NCBI GenBank assembly: GCA_023437225.1
Contig: JAEZGS010000017.1
Location: forward strand, 327,507-391,506
DNA from: Bacteroidota bacterium
Lineage (GTDB): Bacteria; Bacteroidota; Bacteroidia; Chitinophagales; Chitinophagaceae
DNA length: 64,000 nt
Direction: 5' to 3'
A program made the translations under genes and the position numbers. Below, piece by piece: positions 27,405-36,050 of this stretch. Every line of letters starts with the position of its first letter. The first letter of the stretch is position 1. The notes below the pieces were generated by a model, which saw only the letters and a program-made list of their open reading frames with translations, was not told the DNA's origin and ran no database searches.

Positions 27405-28094
27405 TCAGGTGGCCGTTAATAAGTCTAAATATTTTTGAACAAACTGATCCATTGTTTTCCGCCTGTATTGCATCACCCATCGGGGATGCGGCAAGGGTAT
27501 GATCTCAGAAAAAAAATGATTCTCTTCGTTCAGTTTTCTAAAAATTGAATAGTTGGTTCCTTCGCCGAGGCAGAAGGTTTTGTTACGATCGATGTGTAGA
27601 TGTTCTATCTGTTGTTGAATGCAATCGATGATAAACGGGCGACTGTCCTTTATCAGCTGCTTGTCGTCATAGTAATTGAGATTGATTCCATTCTTTGTAA
27701 ACCCCAGCGGCGACAATGCGGAGATGAAAAAGTCAGAGTAAAACTTCGAGGGTCCACCATATGCCTTAACGACCTCATATATGAAAACTGATGAGAGTTC
27801 AGGTTTTTGTTGAAACGGATTATCAATGCCGCAATCTTGCTTTAAGCGGATGGGATCTGTAAATGGTATCCCTGTAATACCGCCCCCAAACCTCCCTGGG
27901 TTAATACCAAAAATTATTTTGCGTTTCTTATTATCGCTATAATACTTTTTGTAAAACTTTTCAGTATACAGCCATGAAACGGGATCCGTAAAAGGATTCA
28001 TTATATGAATACCATCAGACATTCTGAAATCCGGATTAAGTGTGCGGTAGAACCCAAGCATTGCTTCCGCTGCCGTTTGATTTTTGTCACTCAT
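27405..28094 (-). CDS. SMUG2-type uracil-DNA glycosylase (UDG superfamily)
   Basis: A 229-residue protein. The motif GINPGRFGGGITGIPFTDP (from residue 63) resembles the SMUG motif 1 (GMNPGPFGM-type), with Asn in place of the family 1 Asp. A C-terminal PLPHPRWVMQYR matches motif 2. This pattern corresponds to the SMUG2/DUF4918 group described in Bacteroidota. It should remove uracil or oxidised pyrimidines from DNA, complementing family 1 ung at 7591. Its start overlaps the GSCFA gene end by 8 bp, suggesting translational coupling. Confidence 0.82.
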   Translation of the reverse strand: MSDKNQTAAEAMLGFYRTLNPDFRMSDGIHIMNPFTDPVSWLYTEKFYKKYYSDNKKRKIIFGINPGRFGGGITGIPFTDPIRLKQDCGIDNPFQQKPELSSVFIYEVVKAYGGPSKFYSDFFISALSPLGFTKNGINLNYYDDKQLIKDSRPFIIDCIQQQIEHLHIDRNKTFCLGEGTNYSIFRKLNEENHFFSEIIPLPHPRWVMQYRRKTMDQFVQKYLDLLTAT

Positions 28095-29094
28095 CGTTTA
28101 ACTGTTGATCGTTGATCAGTTTAAGCTGTTCAGTAAAATCAAGTTCCGGATGAAGAGCATTAAGTTCTTCTATTTTTTTCTTTAGTGAAGACAAAAAACT
28201 TTGATGTGCAGGAGTGGCAGGATGGAACGGCCGATGCTTACTCGACGTAATAATTTCCTGGACGCGCTGCATCAGGTGCTGTGATTCTATATCAATAAAA
28301 GATTGCGCGAATTTCGAAGTAACGAACTGTGTTGCCTGATAGTTCGGATGAACCAAATCGATATCATAAAACCGGTAATCGCGAAGTACATCTATGACCA
28401 ATTCATAGGCAGGAAAATAATGCAACCTGTCAAACTTGTTTACAAGGTGATGAACCACTTCTATCAAACGCGCCTTACTTCTGTTGTTATCTATCAGCCC
28501 GTCACGCCCGTGACGAACGGGGCTAACAGTGAAAATAACCTGCAGCTTTGGATTGAAATGAAACAGTTGATGAAGGCAATTGTCAAGCGAGGCATTGATC
28601 TTTTCAACGGATAGAAGCTCCTTTAAAAATAGGTTGGCAGGTGCTTTATGGCAATTTGCAACATCTACACCTGTTTCACGAAGTTTGTATGAAAAGGAAG
28701 TACCAAGAGTTATGATCAGCCAGTTTGCATCCTTAAGGAACTCATGTGCCTGCTGATGTGAATCGTTTATTTGTTTATACACCTGTTCTTTGTCTGTACC
28801 CGAGAACCTGCTGTGATGTTCCCAGCTTTGCCAGATATCGTTATGAAAAAATAAGTCAATGTTTTTATAATGATCCTTTCGAGTGTATGCAACCAGGCTT
28901 TGGGCTACGCTTAAAGGATCGAAAAGAATTCCGTTTGGGTTCTGCATCACGCTGAATTTCATATCGTGTAAATAATTGCCGATATGCTCTGTGAAGCAGG
29001 AACCAATAAGCATGATCTTCTCTTTGAAACGAATGTATTTTCCTGGAGACGGTATTTTCAGCTCCATCATAAATTTATGTTCGTTCATCTTCAT
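28087..29094 (-). CDS. GSCFA-domain protein (SGNH-hydrolase-like)
   Basis: A 335-residue protein. The family name motif is seen as MLIGSCFTEHIGNYL near residue 28. NPNGILFDPLSVAQSL, FTVSPVRHGRDGLIDNNRSK, and the late DIDLVHPNYQATQFV provide Ser/Asp/His-type elements of an SGNH-like hydrolase. Function is uncharacterised, probably esterase-like. Its ATG overlaps the HMG-CoA-lyase stop as TGATG. It overlaps the downstream SMUG2 start by 8 bp. Confidence 0.85.
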   Translation of the reverse strand: MKMNEHKFMMELKIPSPGKYIRFKEKIMLIGSCFTEHIGNYLHDMKFSVMQNPNGILFDPLSVAQSLVAYTRKDHYKNIDLFFHNDIWQSWEHHSRFSGTDKEQVYKQINDSHQQAHEFLKDANWLIITLGTSFSYKLRETGVDVANCHKAPANLFLKELLSVEKINASLDNCLHQLFHFNPKLQVIFTVSPVRHGRDGLIDNNRSKARLIEVVHHLVNKFDRLHYFPAYELVIDVLRDYRFYDIDLVHPNYQATQFVTSKFAQSFIDIESQHLMQRVQEIITSSKHRPFHPATPAHQSFLSSLKKKIEELNALHPELDFTEQLKLINDQQLNDE

Positions 29095-29963
29095 CAGTTT
29101 CTAATAAATATTGCCGATGCTATTGCCGCGGCTTTTTGAAGAGCAGTTGCATTGATTGAAGGCGCTACACCTTTATCCGTAAAGTATTTCAACAACTCTT
29201 CGGTATCGATATTTCCCACAAGCTCATCCTTTGCCATCGGGCATCCCCCAATTCCCTTCATTGCAGAATCAAATCTCATGCAGCCCGCCTGCAGGGCGGC
29301 GCCTATCTTATCTTCCCAGGAATCGGCCCGTGCGTGCAAATGCATACCGATCTCGGTTTGAGGAAATTCTTTTATCGTAAGTTCTGTGAGCTCCTGAACC
29401 TGTTTTGCGGAAGCAAGTCCAACAGTATCTGCAAGTGAAAAAGACTGAACACCTGCATTGTGCAGCTGCTCCATCCAGGCTATTACCTCTTCAACGGAAT
29501 ACGAATCACCGTAAGGATTGCCAAAGCCCATCGAGATATAAACCACCAGTTTTTTTCCTGCTTCGTGAATCTGCGGAACAACCTCTTTTAACATCGTCAA
29601 TGCATCTTCGATCGAGCTATTTGTATTGCGCTGTTGAAATGTTTCAGAGACTGAAAACGGATAGCCAAGTATATCAATCTGGTGGTAGCTGCAGGCTTGC
29701 TGAACACCTTTCCGATTGGCAACAATTGCAAGAAGTTCGGTGTTCGTGTTCGATAGATCTAGTGAAGACAACACTTCCGCTGTATCTGCCATTTGTGGGA
29801 TAGCCTTTGGCGATACAAAACTTCCAAAATCAAGTACATCGAAGCCTACGTCTAACAACGATTGCAGGTATATGATCTTCTGTTCAGTGGGGATAATGGA
29901 TGGCCATCCCTGCATTGCATCGCGGGGACATTCAACAAGTTTGACGGTTGAACGATCTCTCAT
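29094..29963 (-). CDS. Hydroxymethylglutaryl-CoA lyase family protein
   Basis: A 289-residue TIM-barrel protein of the HMGL/DRE-metallolyase superfamily. VKLVECPRDAMQGWPSII matches the substrate- and metal-binding first strand (usually VGPRDGLQ). ADTVGLASAKQV and EIGMHLHARAD give further metal ligands. The lid motif is KGIGGCPMAKDELVGN, with the conserved lyase cysteine. It would cleave HMG-CoA to acetoacetate and acetyl-CoA in leucine breakdown. The ECPRDAMQ variant and the lack of leucine-degradation neighbours leave room for a related aldolase. Confidence 0.8.
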   Translation of the reverse strand: MRDRSTVKLVECPRDAMQGWPSIIPTEQKIIYLQSLLDVGFDVLDFGSFVSPKAIPQMADTAEVLSSLDLSNTNTELLAIVANRKGVQQACSYHQIDILGYPFSVSETFQQRNTNSSIEDALTMLKEVVPQIHEAGKKLVVYISMGFGNPYGDSYSVEEVIAWMEQLHNAGVQSFSLADTVGLASAKQVQELTELTIKEFPQTEIGMHLHARADSWEDKIGAALQAGCMRFDSAMKGIGGCPMAKDELVGNIDTEELLKYFTDKGVAPSINATALQKAAAIASAIFIRN

Positions 29964-29998
29964 TGAACAAATGTGCAGTATTTCTTTGAAACCTTTTG

Positions 29999-30772
29999 CT
30001 AAGAAGCGAGGAGACGTTGTTTCATTGCTTCATAAAGAATTATTCCGGTTGCAATTGAAACGTTGAATGAGTCAAAATCACCGGCCATAGGTATGCTGAA
30101 TTTTTCGTCTGCTGCTTTCGCAAGATAAGCCTGCACACCAGTTTCTTCATTACCCATGATCACACAACAAGGATCTTTATAGTCAATGTCATAAACCATT
30201 TTTTCTTGCTGCATCGCCGATGTGAAAACGCGAATGCCGTTGAGATGTAATTCATCAATGGCTTTCAGCAGACTGCCTACCCGGCAAATATGAATCTTTT
30301 CGAGTGCGCCGGCCGAAGACTTCATTGCTTCCTCATTCAGTGCGCCAGTGCCTTTGTCCGGTATAATGATCGCCTGCGCCCCGCAACACAAAGCAGTGCG
30401 GGCTATTGCGCCGATATTGCGCACATCAGTAACGCCATCAAGCATCAGCATCAATGGATTTGCCCCCGATGCCAGAACATGGTCGATCACCTGTTGTAAT
30501 TCGAGATAAGTCACAAGTCCTGCAAATGCAATAACACCCTGGTGATTGGCTTTCGTTAGCGAATGCATTTTTTCAGGAGGTACCTGCTGGATCGGGATAG
30601 CATACTGTTTTGCAAGTTTGCGTATCTCGCCAATCGATTCGCCACTTACATTTCTTTGAAACAAGATCTTTTCTATGGGCCTGCCTGCTTCAATCGCTTC
30701 AATCAGTGGCTGCCGCCCTATGATCAATGTTGGCTTGCTTCGCTTTTCGCGGTTATGATATTCTGCCATCAA
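29999..30772 (-). CDS. rlmB: 23S rRNA (guanosine(2251)-2'-O)-methyltransferase RlmB
   Basis: A 257-residue SpoU/TrmH-family methyltransferase. An N-terminal substrate-binding region (LIIGRQPLIEAIEAGRPI, PPEKMHSLTKANHQGV) precedes the alpha/beta-knot. SpoU motifs are LDGVTDVRNIGAIARTA, CCVIMGNEETGV and FNVSIATGIILYEAMKQ. It methylates the ribose of a 23S rRNA guanosine. Its start overlaps the NUDIX stop by 20 bp. ATG at 30772 or 30769 is possible. Confidence 0.92.
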   Translation of the reverse strand: MMAEYHNREKRSKPTLIIGRQPLIEAIEAGRPIEKILFQRNVSGESIGEIRKLAKQYAIPIQQVPPEKMHSLTKANHQGVIAFAGLVTYLELQQVIDHVLASGANPLMLMLDGVTDVRNIGAIARTALCCGAQAIIIPDKGTGALNEEAMKSSAGALEKIHICRVGSLLKAIDELHLNGIRVFTSAMQQEKMVYDIDYKDPCCVIMGNEETGVQAYLAKAADEKFSIPMAGDFDSFNVSIATGIILYEAMKQRLLAS

Positions 30773-31319
30773 TCAACATTAGTTTGACTTTATAAATTGC
30801 GGCCATCGAAATTGAATCAGTGATCCGTCCATCTTCAACCATTTGGTACGCTTCGTCAAAATGAACTTTACGCACAGCAAGTTGTTCCGTTTCTTCGGGC
30901 ATTGCCTCATGTTGTTCCAGGTCTCTTGCAAGATATACTACACCGAATTCATCTGCAATTGAGTTGGTAAGGTGCATATCAAAAAGGTGTGACCATTTTT
31001 TCGCTTTCAGACCTGTTTCTTCCAATAGCTCACGCTTCGCGGTTTCCAGGGGCTCTTCATCCGGAGGGCAACCGCCTTCCGGTATTTCCCAGCTGTATTT
31101 TCCGAGTGTAAAACGGAACTGACCTACGAGGTAGGTATTCAAATTTTCGTCAAGGGGGAAGATGCCGACACCCGTATTTTTAAAGTGCACTTTACCATAT
31201 ATGCCCTCTCTTCCCGCCGGATTGATGACATCAAATTCAGTGACTTTCATCCAGGGGTTTTCATAGATGAATTTTTCCCGGACGATCTTCCATGGGTTGT
31301 GCTCCTCATTCACCGTCAT
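30753..31319 (-). CDS. NUDIX hydrolase (ADP-ribose pyrophosphatase-like)
   Basis: A 188-residue protein with a perfect Nudix box GX5EX7REUXEEXGU (from GGCPPDEEPLETAKRE to LLEETGL). The preceding beta-strand LVGQFRFTLGKYSWEIPEGG is typical of ADP-ribose/ADP-sugar hydrolases. It is the first gene of the possible eight-gene minus-strand unit ending at 23960. It lies between the metK terminator and rlmB. The precise substrate cannot be read from sequence. Confidence 0.88.
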   Translation of the reverse strand: MTVNEEHNPWKIVREKFIYENPWMKVTEFDVINPAGREGIYGKVHFKNTGVGIFPLDENLNTYLVGQFRFTLGKYSWEIPEGGCPPDEEPLETAKRELLEETGLKAKKWSHLFDMHLTNSIADEFGVVYLARDLEQHEAMPEETEQLAVRKVHFDEAYQMVEDGRITDSISMAAIYKVKLMLIDGRIS

Positions 31320-31340
31320 ACTATTCTTTTAAAAAAAAAT

Positions 31341-31369
31341 ACCAGTTCTGGATAAGTGCCGGAACTGGT
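31341..31369 (-). terminator. Rho-independent terminator of metK
   Basis: On the minus strand ACCAGTTCCGG pairs with CCAGAACTGGT around a short loop, followed by a run of about nine T residues (plus-strand A tract at 31331-31339). It starts about 23 nt after the metK stop. Confidence 0.9.
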
Positions 31370-31391
31370 AATGATAAATATGTTGAAGAAA

Positions 31392-32648
31392 TTAATTGAG
31401 ATTGAAAGCTTCCTTCACCTGGTCAACATAGTCGAGCTTCTCCCAGGTAAACAGTTCAACTGTAACGTTGACCTCTCTTCCCTCCGGTGAGCGGAAACTC
31501 TTTTGTTTGATCTCCGGCTTTCGGCCCATGTGTCCATAAGCTGCAGTTTCACTGTATATAGGGCTCCTCAATTTCAGTCTCTGTTCGATGAAATAAGGTC
31601 GCATATCGAAGATCTCTTCCACCTTCTTAGCGATTTCACCGTCGGTCATATTTACTTTTGCAGTACCGTTTGTGTTAACATAAACACCCATTGGACGCGC
31701 AACTCCGATAGCATATGAAACCTGCACCAGCACCTCGTCACACAGACCTGCTGCGACAAGATTCTTAGCGATATGACGGGTTGCATAAGCGGCCGAGCGA
31801 TCCACTTTTGAAGGATCTTTTCCACTGAATGCACCACCACCGTGAGCACCCTTTCCACCGTAAGTGTCAACGATGATCTTGCGTCCTGTAAGACCAGTAT
31901 CGCCATGCGGTCCACCGATCACAAACTTACCGGTAGGGTTCACGTAATACTTAATGTCATCATTGAACAAATGCTGGTATGTGGTATACTTTGCTTTTAC
32001 ACGTGGGATAAGGATGTTAATGATATCCTCTCTTATTTTTTTCTGCATCAGTTCTTCGCTCGGATCGAACTCATCATGTTGTGTTGAAATAACGATGGTG
32101 TCGATACGCGAAGGCTTATTGTTATCATCATACTCAAGCGTTACCTGACTTTTTGCATCAGGACGCAGGTATTTGATCTCATTGTTTTCTCTTCTGATCT
32201 CAGCAAGTTCGATCAACAGCTTATGTGCAAGGTCTAGTGCGAGCGGCATGTAATCGTCGCTTTCATTAACTGCATAACCGAACATCATTCCCTGGTCGCC
32301 TGCACCCTGCTCTTCCTTTTGTTGACGATCCACACCCTGGTTAATGTCGGCAGACTGCTCATGAATAGCAGATAACACCCCACAGGAATTAGCTTCGAAC
32401 ATATACTCACTCTTCGTGTAGCCAATGTTGCGGATTACGCCGCGTGCGATGTCCTGAACATCAAGATATGCTTTGGACTTAACCTCGCCTGCCAATACAA
32501 CCTGGCCGGTTGTTACAAGTGTTTCGCAAGCAACCTTAGACTGTGGATCGAAGGCAAGAAAATTATCAATTAGTGCATCGGAAATCTGGTCAGCCACTTT
32601 ATCAGGATGTCCTTCAGATACACTTTCGGAAGTAAACAAATAAGGCAT
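31392..32648 (-). CDS. metK: S-adenosylmethionine synthetase
   Basis: A 418-residue enzyme making SAM from methionine and ATP. Signatures: SVSEGHPDKVADQISDA at the N-terminus, EQGAGDQGMMFGYA (ATP binding), and GGGAFSGKDPSKVDRSAAY (P-loop-like signature). Slightly longer than the E. coli enzyme (384 residues), as usual for Bacteroidota. A -7 box lies 44 nt upstream of the ATG. The 62-bp leader is too short for a classical SAM-I riboswitch. Confidence 0.97.
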   Translation of the reverse strand: MPYLFTSESVSEGHPDKVADQISDALIDNFLAFDPQSKVACETLVTTGQVVLAGEVKSKAYLDVQDIARGVIRNIGYTKSEYMFEANSCGVLSAIHEQSADINQGVDRQQKEEQGAGDQGMMFGYAVNESDDYMPLALDLAHKLLIELAEIRRENNEIKYLRPDAKSQVTLEYDDNNKPSRIDTIVISTQHDEFDPSEELMQKKIREDIINILIPRVKAKYTTYQHLFNDDIKYYVNPTGKFVIGGPHGDTGLTGRKIIVDTYGGKGAHGGGAFSGKDPSKVDRSAAYATRHIAKNLVAAGLCDEVLVQVSYAIGVARPMGVYVNTNGTAKVNMTDGEIAKKVEEIFDMRPYFIEQRLKLRSPIYSETAAYGHMGRKPEIKQKSFRSPEGREVNVTVELFTWEKLDYVDQVKEAFNLN

Positions 32649-32691
32649 GGAGTCTGTTTTGAATTAAACTATCGGCTTAAAAAATCCGCCG

Positions 32692-32699
32692 CAAATATA
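32692..32699 (-). promoter_or_regulatory. TATATTTG -7 box of metK
   Basis: On the minus strand TATATTTGCGG matches TAnnTTTGc, 43 nt before the metK ATG. No convincing -33 TTG. The leader is AT-rich with no stable hairpin. Confidence 0.55.
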
Positions 32700-32710
32700 G
32701 ATAGCCGGCA

Positions 32711-34171
32711 CTAAATTTTAGAATAAATAATTCGAAGCCTCATACGGTGTGTTGGATGTGCACCACCTCCTACAACAACGCGTCCTGCGCCAAGTTGCCT
32801 GTTAAGAAATACACTGAACGTTGTGCTGGACAGTGCACCTGTTGGTGCCATATAAAATGGCATCGAAATGTAGGGTGCGTACACACGGAGTGTATAAGAA
32901 GGATTGTTCTTTGTCACTATTCCCTGCAGGTATCTCGTTAGGTTGAACTTGTAACCATTCTTTTGATAGATGCCACCAAAACTTCTGATGTCATACCCGG
33001 GGTCTTCGCTTGAAGGAACAAAGTCATTCCTGATTGTAAATGCGGTATCGCCTGCGGCATTGATCGCGTCCAGAAACAACACAGAAGGCGGAGTATAAAT
33101 GTTTTCGTCCTGTGAAGGTATTTTTTCAACAATCAGTTCTGCCAGATGCACCACACGATTGGTCAATGTATCGATGCCCGGAATTTTCAGGTTGGCAAAT
33201 GATCCCGGTGAGGTTTGCAGATAAATGAGTTCGTCATTTGTGTTGCCATTTGTTACGTTGGCCAGGTAATTACCTGAAGGTGTACGCTTAACTATGTTAG
33301 CATGTGGATCGAAATATGTTCTCACCGTATCCCTGGTACTGGCAAATACAAACATTGGATTGATCGTATCGAGTACTCCGTTGCGCATGACACGACAATA
33401 GAATGTCAGTTTCGTTTTGGCATTGTCCTGAATATTGAAATAGGCAAGCGCTTTTTTTGAAGGCGATGCACCTTCATTGATCTTCACTTCAAATCCCTTG
33501 AATACCGATTTGAAGGCATTGTGATCCTTATAAGCATTTGTTGTATCGTATTCTACAAACCGGCGTCCGAACTCGGTGTCCAAATTAATGCGCAGTTCGT
33601 TGGTCGTTTTCACCGTATCCCCCGAGTTTGCATAAACTACAGAATCATTCAGGGTTGTAAAGTTTACCAATTTTGAACCAAGTACCTGGGGGTAGGTCGG
33701 AAACGGAGCTACATTTATGCGATAAGAAGTATCACCTTTAAAAGGGAAATCATTATCCAACTCACGAACTTCAAATTGCTGCACAGAGGTTGAATCGCCG
33801 TAAAGTCCAGCATAAGAAAGAGACAGTACCACCGAATCAATGAACACTGTATCTTTTTTCAAGAATGGATAGGTCTTGAATGACACCGGCTCGGTCGTGA
33901 AATATAGTGCTGCATCTGTTCTGCCAAACTCAGGATCGTTTTCTATAATACCGATCGCATGATTCGCTTCCTCCTGTAAATACATTCGAGTGGAATCTTC
34001 CATCAATTGATTGTCCGTCTCGATATCAAGTACCGTTTGAAAGGTATTGATATTATCAACTGCCGGGATCAGGTCAATTCCAAGATCCGTAGAGTCAATT
34101 TTTGTGCAGGAATAAATGAAAATAGAAATGAATGCTGAAGCTAGAAAAATACCGGTTAATGAACGATTCAC
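32711..34171 (-). CDS. DUF4270 surface lipoprotein
   Basis: A 486-residue protein. A lipoprotein signal ends at Cys22 (SIFIYSC). The body matches DUF4270: TDLGIDLIPAVDNINTFQTV, DAALYFTTEPVSF and FLNRQLGAGRVVVGGG near the C-terminus. The family is common in Bacteroidota and uncharacterised. It starts 26 bp after the GlgA-like gene. The DUF4270, GlgA-like and panC neighbourhood is, to my knowledge, often conserved in the phylum. Confidence 0.88.
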   Translation of the reverse strand: MNRSLTGIFLASAFISIFIYSCTKIDSTDLGIDLIPAVDNINTFQTVLDIETDNQLMEDSTRMYLQEEANHAIGIIENDPEFGRTDAALYFTTEPVSFKTYPFLKKDTVFIDSVVLSLSYAGLYGDSTSVQQFEVRELDNDFPFKGDTSYRINVAPFPTYPQVLGSKLVNFTTLNDSVVYANSGDTVKTTNELRINLDTEFGRRFVEYDTTNAYKDHNAFKSVFKGFEVKINEGASPSKKALAYFNIQDNAKTKLTFYCRVMRNGVLDTINPMFVFASTRDTVRTYFDPHANIVKRTPSGNYLANVTNGNTNDELIYLQTSPGSFANLKIPGIDTLTNRVVHLAELIVEKIPSQDENIYTPPSVLFLDAINAAGDTAFTIRNDFVPSSEDPGYDIRSFGGIYQKNGYKFNLTRYLQGIVTKNNPSYTLRVYAPYISMPFYMAPTGALSSTTFSVFLNRQLGAGRVVVGGGAHPTHRMRLRIIYSKI

Positions 34172-34197
34172 AAAATTCTTTGTTAGTGTTGATTGAC

Positions 34198-35010
34198 TTA
34201 TTTTGAAAGGTCGGTATACAAATTCAAATACTCTGTTAAATCACTTTCCGCATTGTAGTTCACCACTTTTTTACCGCGCACCTTACCAAATTCGTCCACA
34301 AGCTTCTTGTCAATTTTTTCAGCGCCGAATGTGATGGCATCTGCATAGGCAGCCCCGCCCCGCATCATGGCAACATTATTGGCATCTTTGAAAGGCTCAA
34401 GCTCTTTTTCCTTCAACCCGTTATTTATATTGATGACTTTCTGGAAGTCGTCACCAAGCTTCTCGGAAAAACTGTTACTGCCGATTGTGAAGATCACTTT
34501 GCTGTGTGCAAAAACCGGCTCTTTTTTATAGATAGTCTTAAGATATAAAGGAATCAGGCCGGTCATCCATCCACTACAATGAATGAGATCAGGAGGCCAT
34601 CCAAACTTCTTAACCGTCTCTAATGCTCCCTTACAAAAGAAGGCTGTGCGCAATGCATTGTCTTCAAACCACTCTTCTTTCTCATCATGGAAAATGAATT
34701 TCCGTTTGAACAGATCTTCATTGTCAAGAAAATAAACCTGTAGCCTGGCATTGGGAAGCGACGCCACTTTGATCTGCAATGGGTAATCGTCATTGTCAAC
34801 GGAAACATTGATACCGGACAAACGAACCACTTCATGCAGACGGTGACGTCTCTCATTTATGATCCCGAAACGGGGCATGATGCATCTAACCTCAAATCCA
34901 TTTTCGTTCGCCTTTATTGCCAATCGATTTACGATCTCCGAAAATTCTGTCAGCTCCAGGTATGGAGACATTTCGTTGGCAATAAATAAAATCCTTTTCT
35001 TTGTCACCAT
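34198..35010 (-). CDS. Short glycogen/starch synthase-like protein (GT5 N-terminal domain only)
   Basis: A 270-residue protein. KKRILFIANEMSPYLELTEFSEI and GFEVRCIMPRFG match the first Rossmann domain of GT5 glycogen synthases, as does DLIHCSGWMTGLIPLYLKT. The second GT-B domain (about 200 more residues) is absent. The ADP-glucose KTGGL loop is replaced by ELTEFSEIV. Known Bacteroidota genomes carry such short proteins, but enzymatic activity is doubtful on sequence. It is divergent from panC and carries a TACCTTTG box upstream. Confidence 0.8.
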   Translation of the reverse strand: MVTKKRILFIANEMSPYLELTEFSEIVNRLAIKANENGFEVRCIMPRFGIINERRHRLHEVVRLSGINVSVDNDDYPLQIKVASLPNARLQVYFLDNEDLFKRKFIFHDEKEEWFEDNALRTAFFCKGALETVKKFGWPPDLIHCSGWMTGLIPLYLKTIYKKEPVFAHSKVIFTIGSNSFSEKLGDDFQKVININNGLKEKELEPFKDANNVAMMRGGAAYADAITFGAEKIDKKLVDEFGKVRGKKVVNYNAESDLTEYLNLYTDLSK

Positions 35011-35051
35011 TATTGTAAGAATTGTTAGATAAACCCAAAAAAAACAGTGTG

Positions 35052-35059
35052 CAAAGGTA
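35052..35059 (-). promoter_or_regulatory. TACCTTTG -7 box upstream of the GlgA-like gene
   Basis: On the minus strand TACCTTTGCAC matches TAnnTTTGc, 41 nt before the ATG at 35010. It probably drives the GlgA-like and DUF4270 genes together. Confidence 0.55.
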
Positions 35060-35131
35060 AGGATTTATGTTGGAAGTTGATTTTGCGCCACCAGGCTTAC
35101 CCTTGAAACTACTGTTGCCCCGATTCTGAAC

Positions 35132-35986
35132 ATGTTGCTGATCATTAAAAACAGCCAGGTGTTGCACACTCACCTGGATGGTCTGATAAAAAAAGGCGAA
35201 TCCATAGGATTCGTGCCCACGATGGGAGCATTGCACGAAGGTCACATGGAATTGATCCGCCGGTCAAAGTCAGCCACTACCTGTACGGTTTGTTCCATAT
35301 TTGTAAATCCCACCCAGTTTAATGATCCGCGGGATTTCCAGAAATACCCAAAAACAATTGAAGCCGATATAGAGAAACTGGTTAAAGAAGATTGTGACAT
35401 CTTATTCCTTCCCGATGTTAGCGATCTGTACTCATCCGGCCTGGTTGGCCTGGAGAGCTACGATCTGGGGGACCTGGAGCACGTTTATGAGGGCAAATAT
35501 CGGCCGGGCCATTTCCAGGGAGTCTGCCAGGTGATGAGCCGATTGCTTCAAAGAGTGCGGCCCCAGCAGCTTTTCATGGGACTAAAAGATTACCAGCAAT
35601 GTATGGTTGTTCAGCGTCTTATCGAGTTGCTTCGCCTGGAAACGAAACTTGTAGGTATCCCAACGGTACGCGAAGATAGCGGACTTGCCATGAGCAGTCG
35701 CAACCTCCGGCTATCGGAGGAAAACCGGGCACACGCTGCAGAAATTTACCGGGCACTGCAGAATTTATGTAAATCCATACGTGCCGGAGATCTGCAACCT
35801 TTGCTTGCAAACGCCAGGCAACAGCTATCCCAGAAAGGTTTCACAGTAGATTACATCGAAGTAGCTGATAAATTCAACCTGGTTCCGGTGCGAAATTGGG
35901 ACGGTCAGCAACAACTGGTGGCGTTGGCTGCAGTTTTCTTACAGGAAGAGCGGTTGATAGACAATGTTCAACACTGTATCGATTAA
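35132..35986 (+). CDS. panC: Pantothenate synthetase
   Basis: A 284-residue enzyme joining pantoate and beta-alanine with ATP. Signatures: FVPTMGALHEGHMELIRRSK (HxGH-type), SIFVNPTQFNDPRDFQKYP, and FMGLKDYQQCMVVQRL with the KDxQQ element. VREDSGLAMSSRN carries the late ATP-binding motif. ATG at 35132. It is followed after 64 bp by panD, which provides its beta-alanine substrate. Confidence 0.96.
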   Translation: MLLIIKNSQVLHTHLDGLIKKGESIGFVPTMGALHEGHMELIRRSKSATTCTVCSIFVNPTQFNDPRDFQKYPKTIEADIEKLVKEDCDILFLPDVSDLYSSGLVGLESYDLGDLEHVYEGKYRPGHFQGVCQVMSRLLQRVRPQQLFMGLKDYQQCMVVQRLIELLRLETKLVGIPTVREDSGLAMSSRNLRLSEENRAHAAEIYRALQNLCKSIRAGDLQPLLANARQQLSQKGFTVDYIEVADKFNLVPVRNWDGQQQLVALAAVFLQEERLIDNVQHCID

Positions 35987-36034
35987 CCGCCATCGGCCGC
36001 CGTTAAAGTTAACGGCTCTAATTGCGAATTTGTA

Positions 36035-36042
36035 TAGATTTG
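36035..36042 (+). promoter_or_regulatory. TAGATTTG -7 box of panD
   Basis: TAGATTTGC matches TAnnTTTGc and ends 8 nt before the panD ATG at 36051, implying a very short leader. It allows panD-flippase-hldE expression independent of panC. Confidence 0.5.
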
Positions 36043-36050
36043 CGCCTTCT

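Noticed and set aside
32649..32710. SAM riboswitch in the metK leader
   Set aside because: The gap is 62 bp with a promoter box inside it. I see no stem-junction structure large enough for SAM-I, and no clear SAM-II fold.
35964..36050. N-terminal extension of panD
   Set aside because: It overlaps the panC end and places the cleavage serine at about residue 54 instead of 25.
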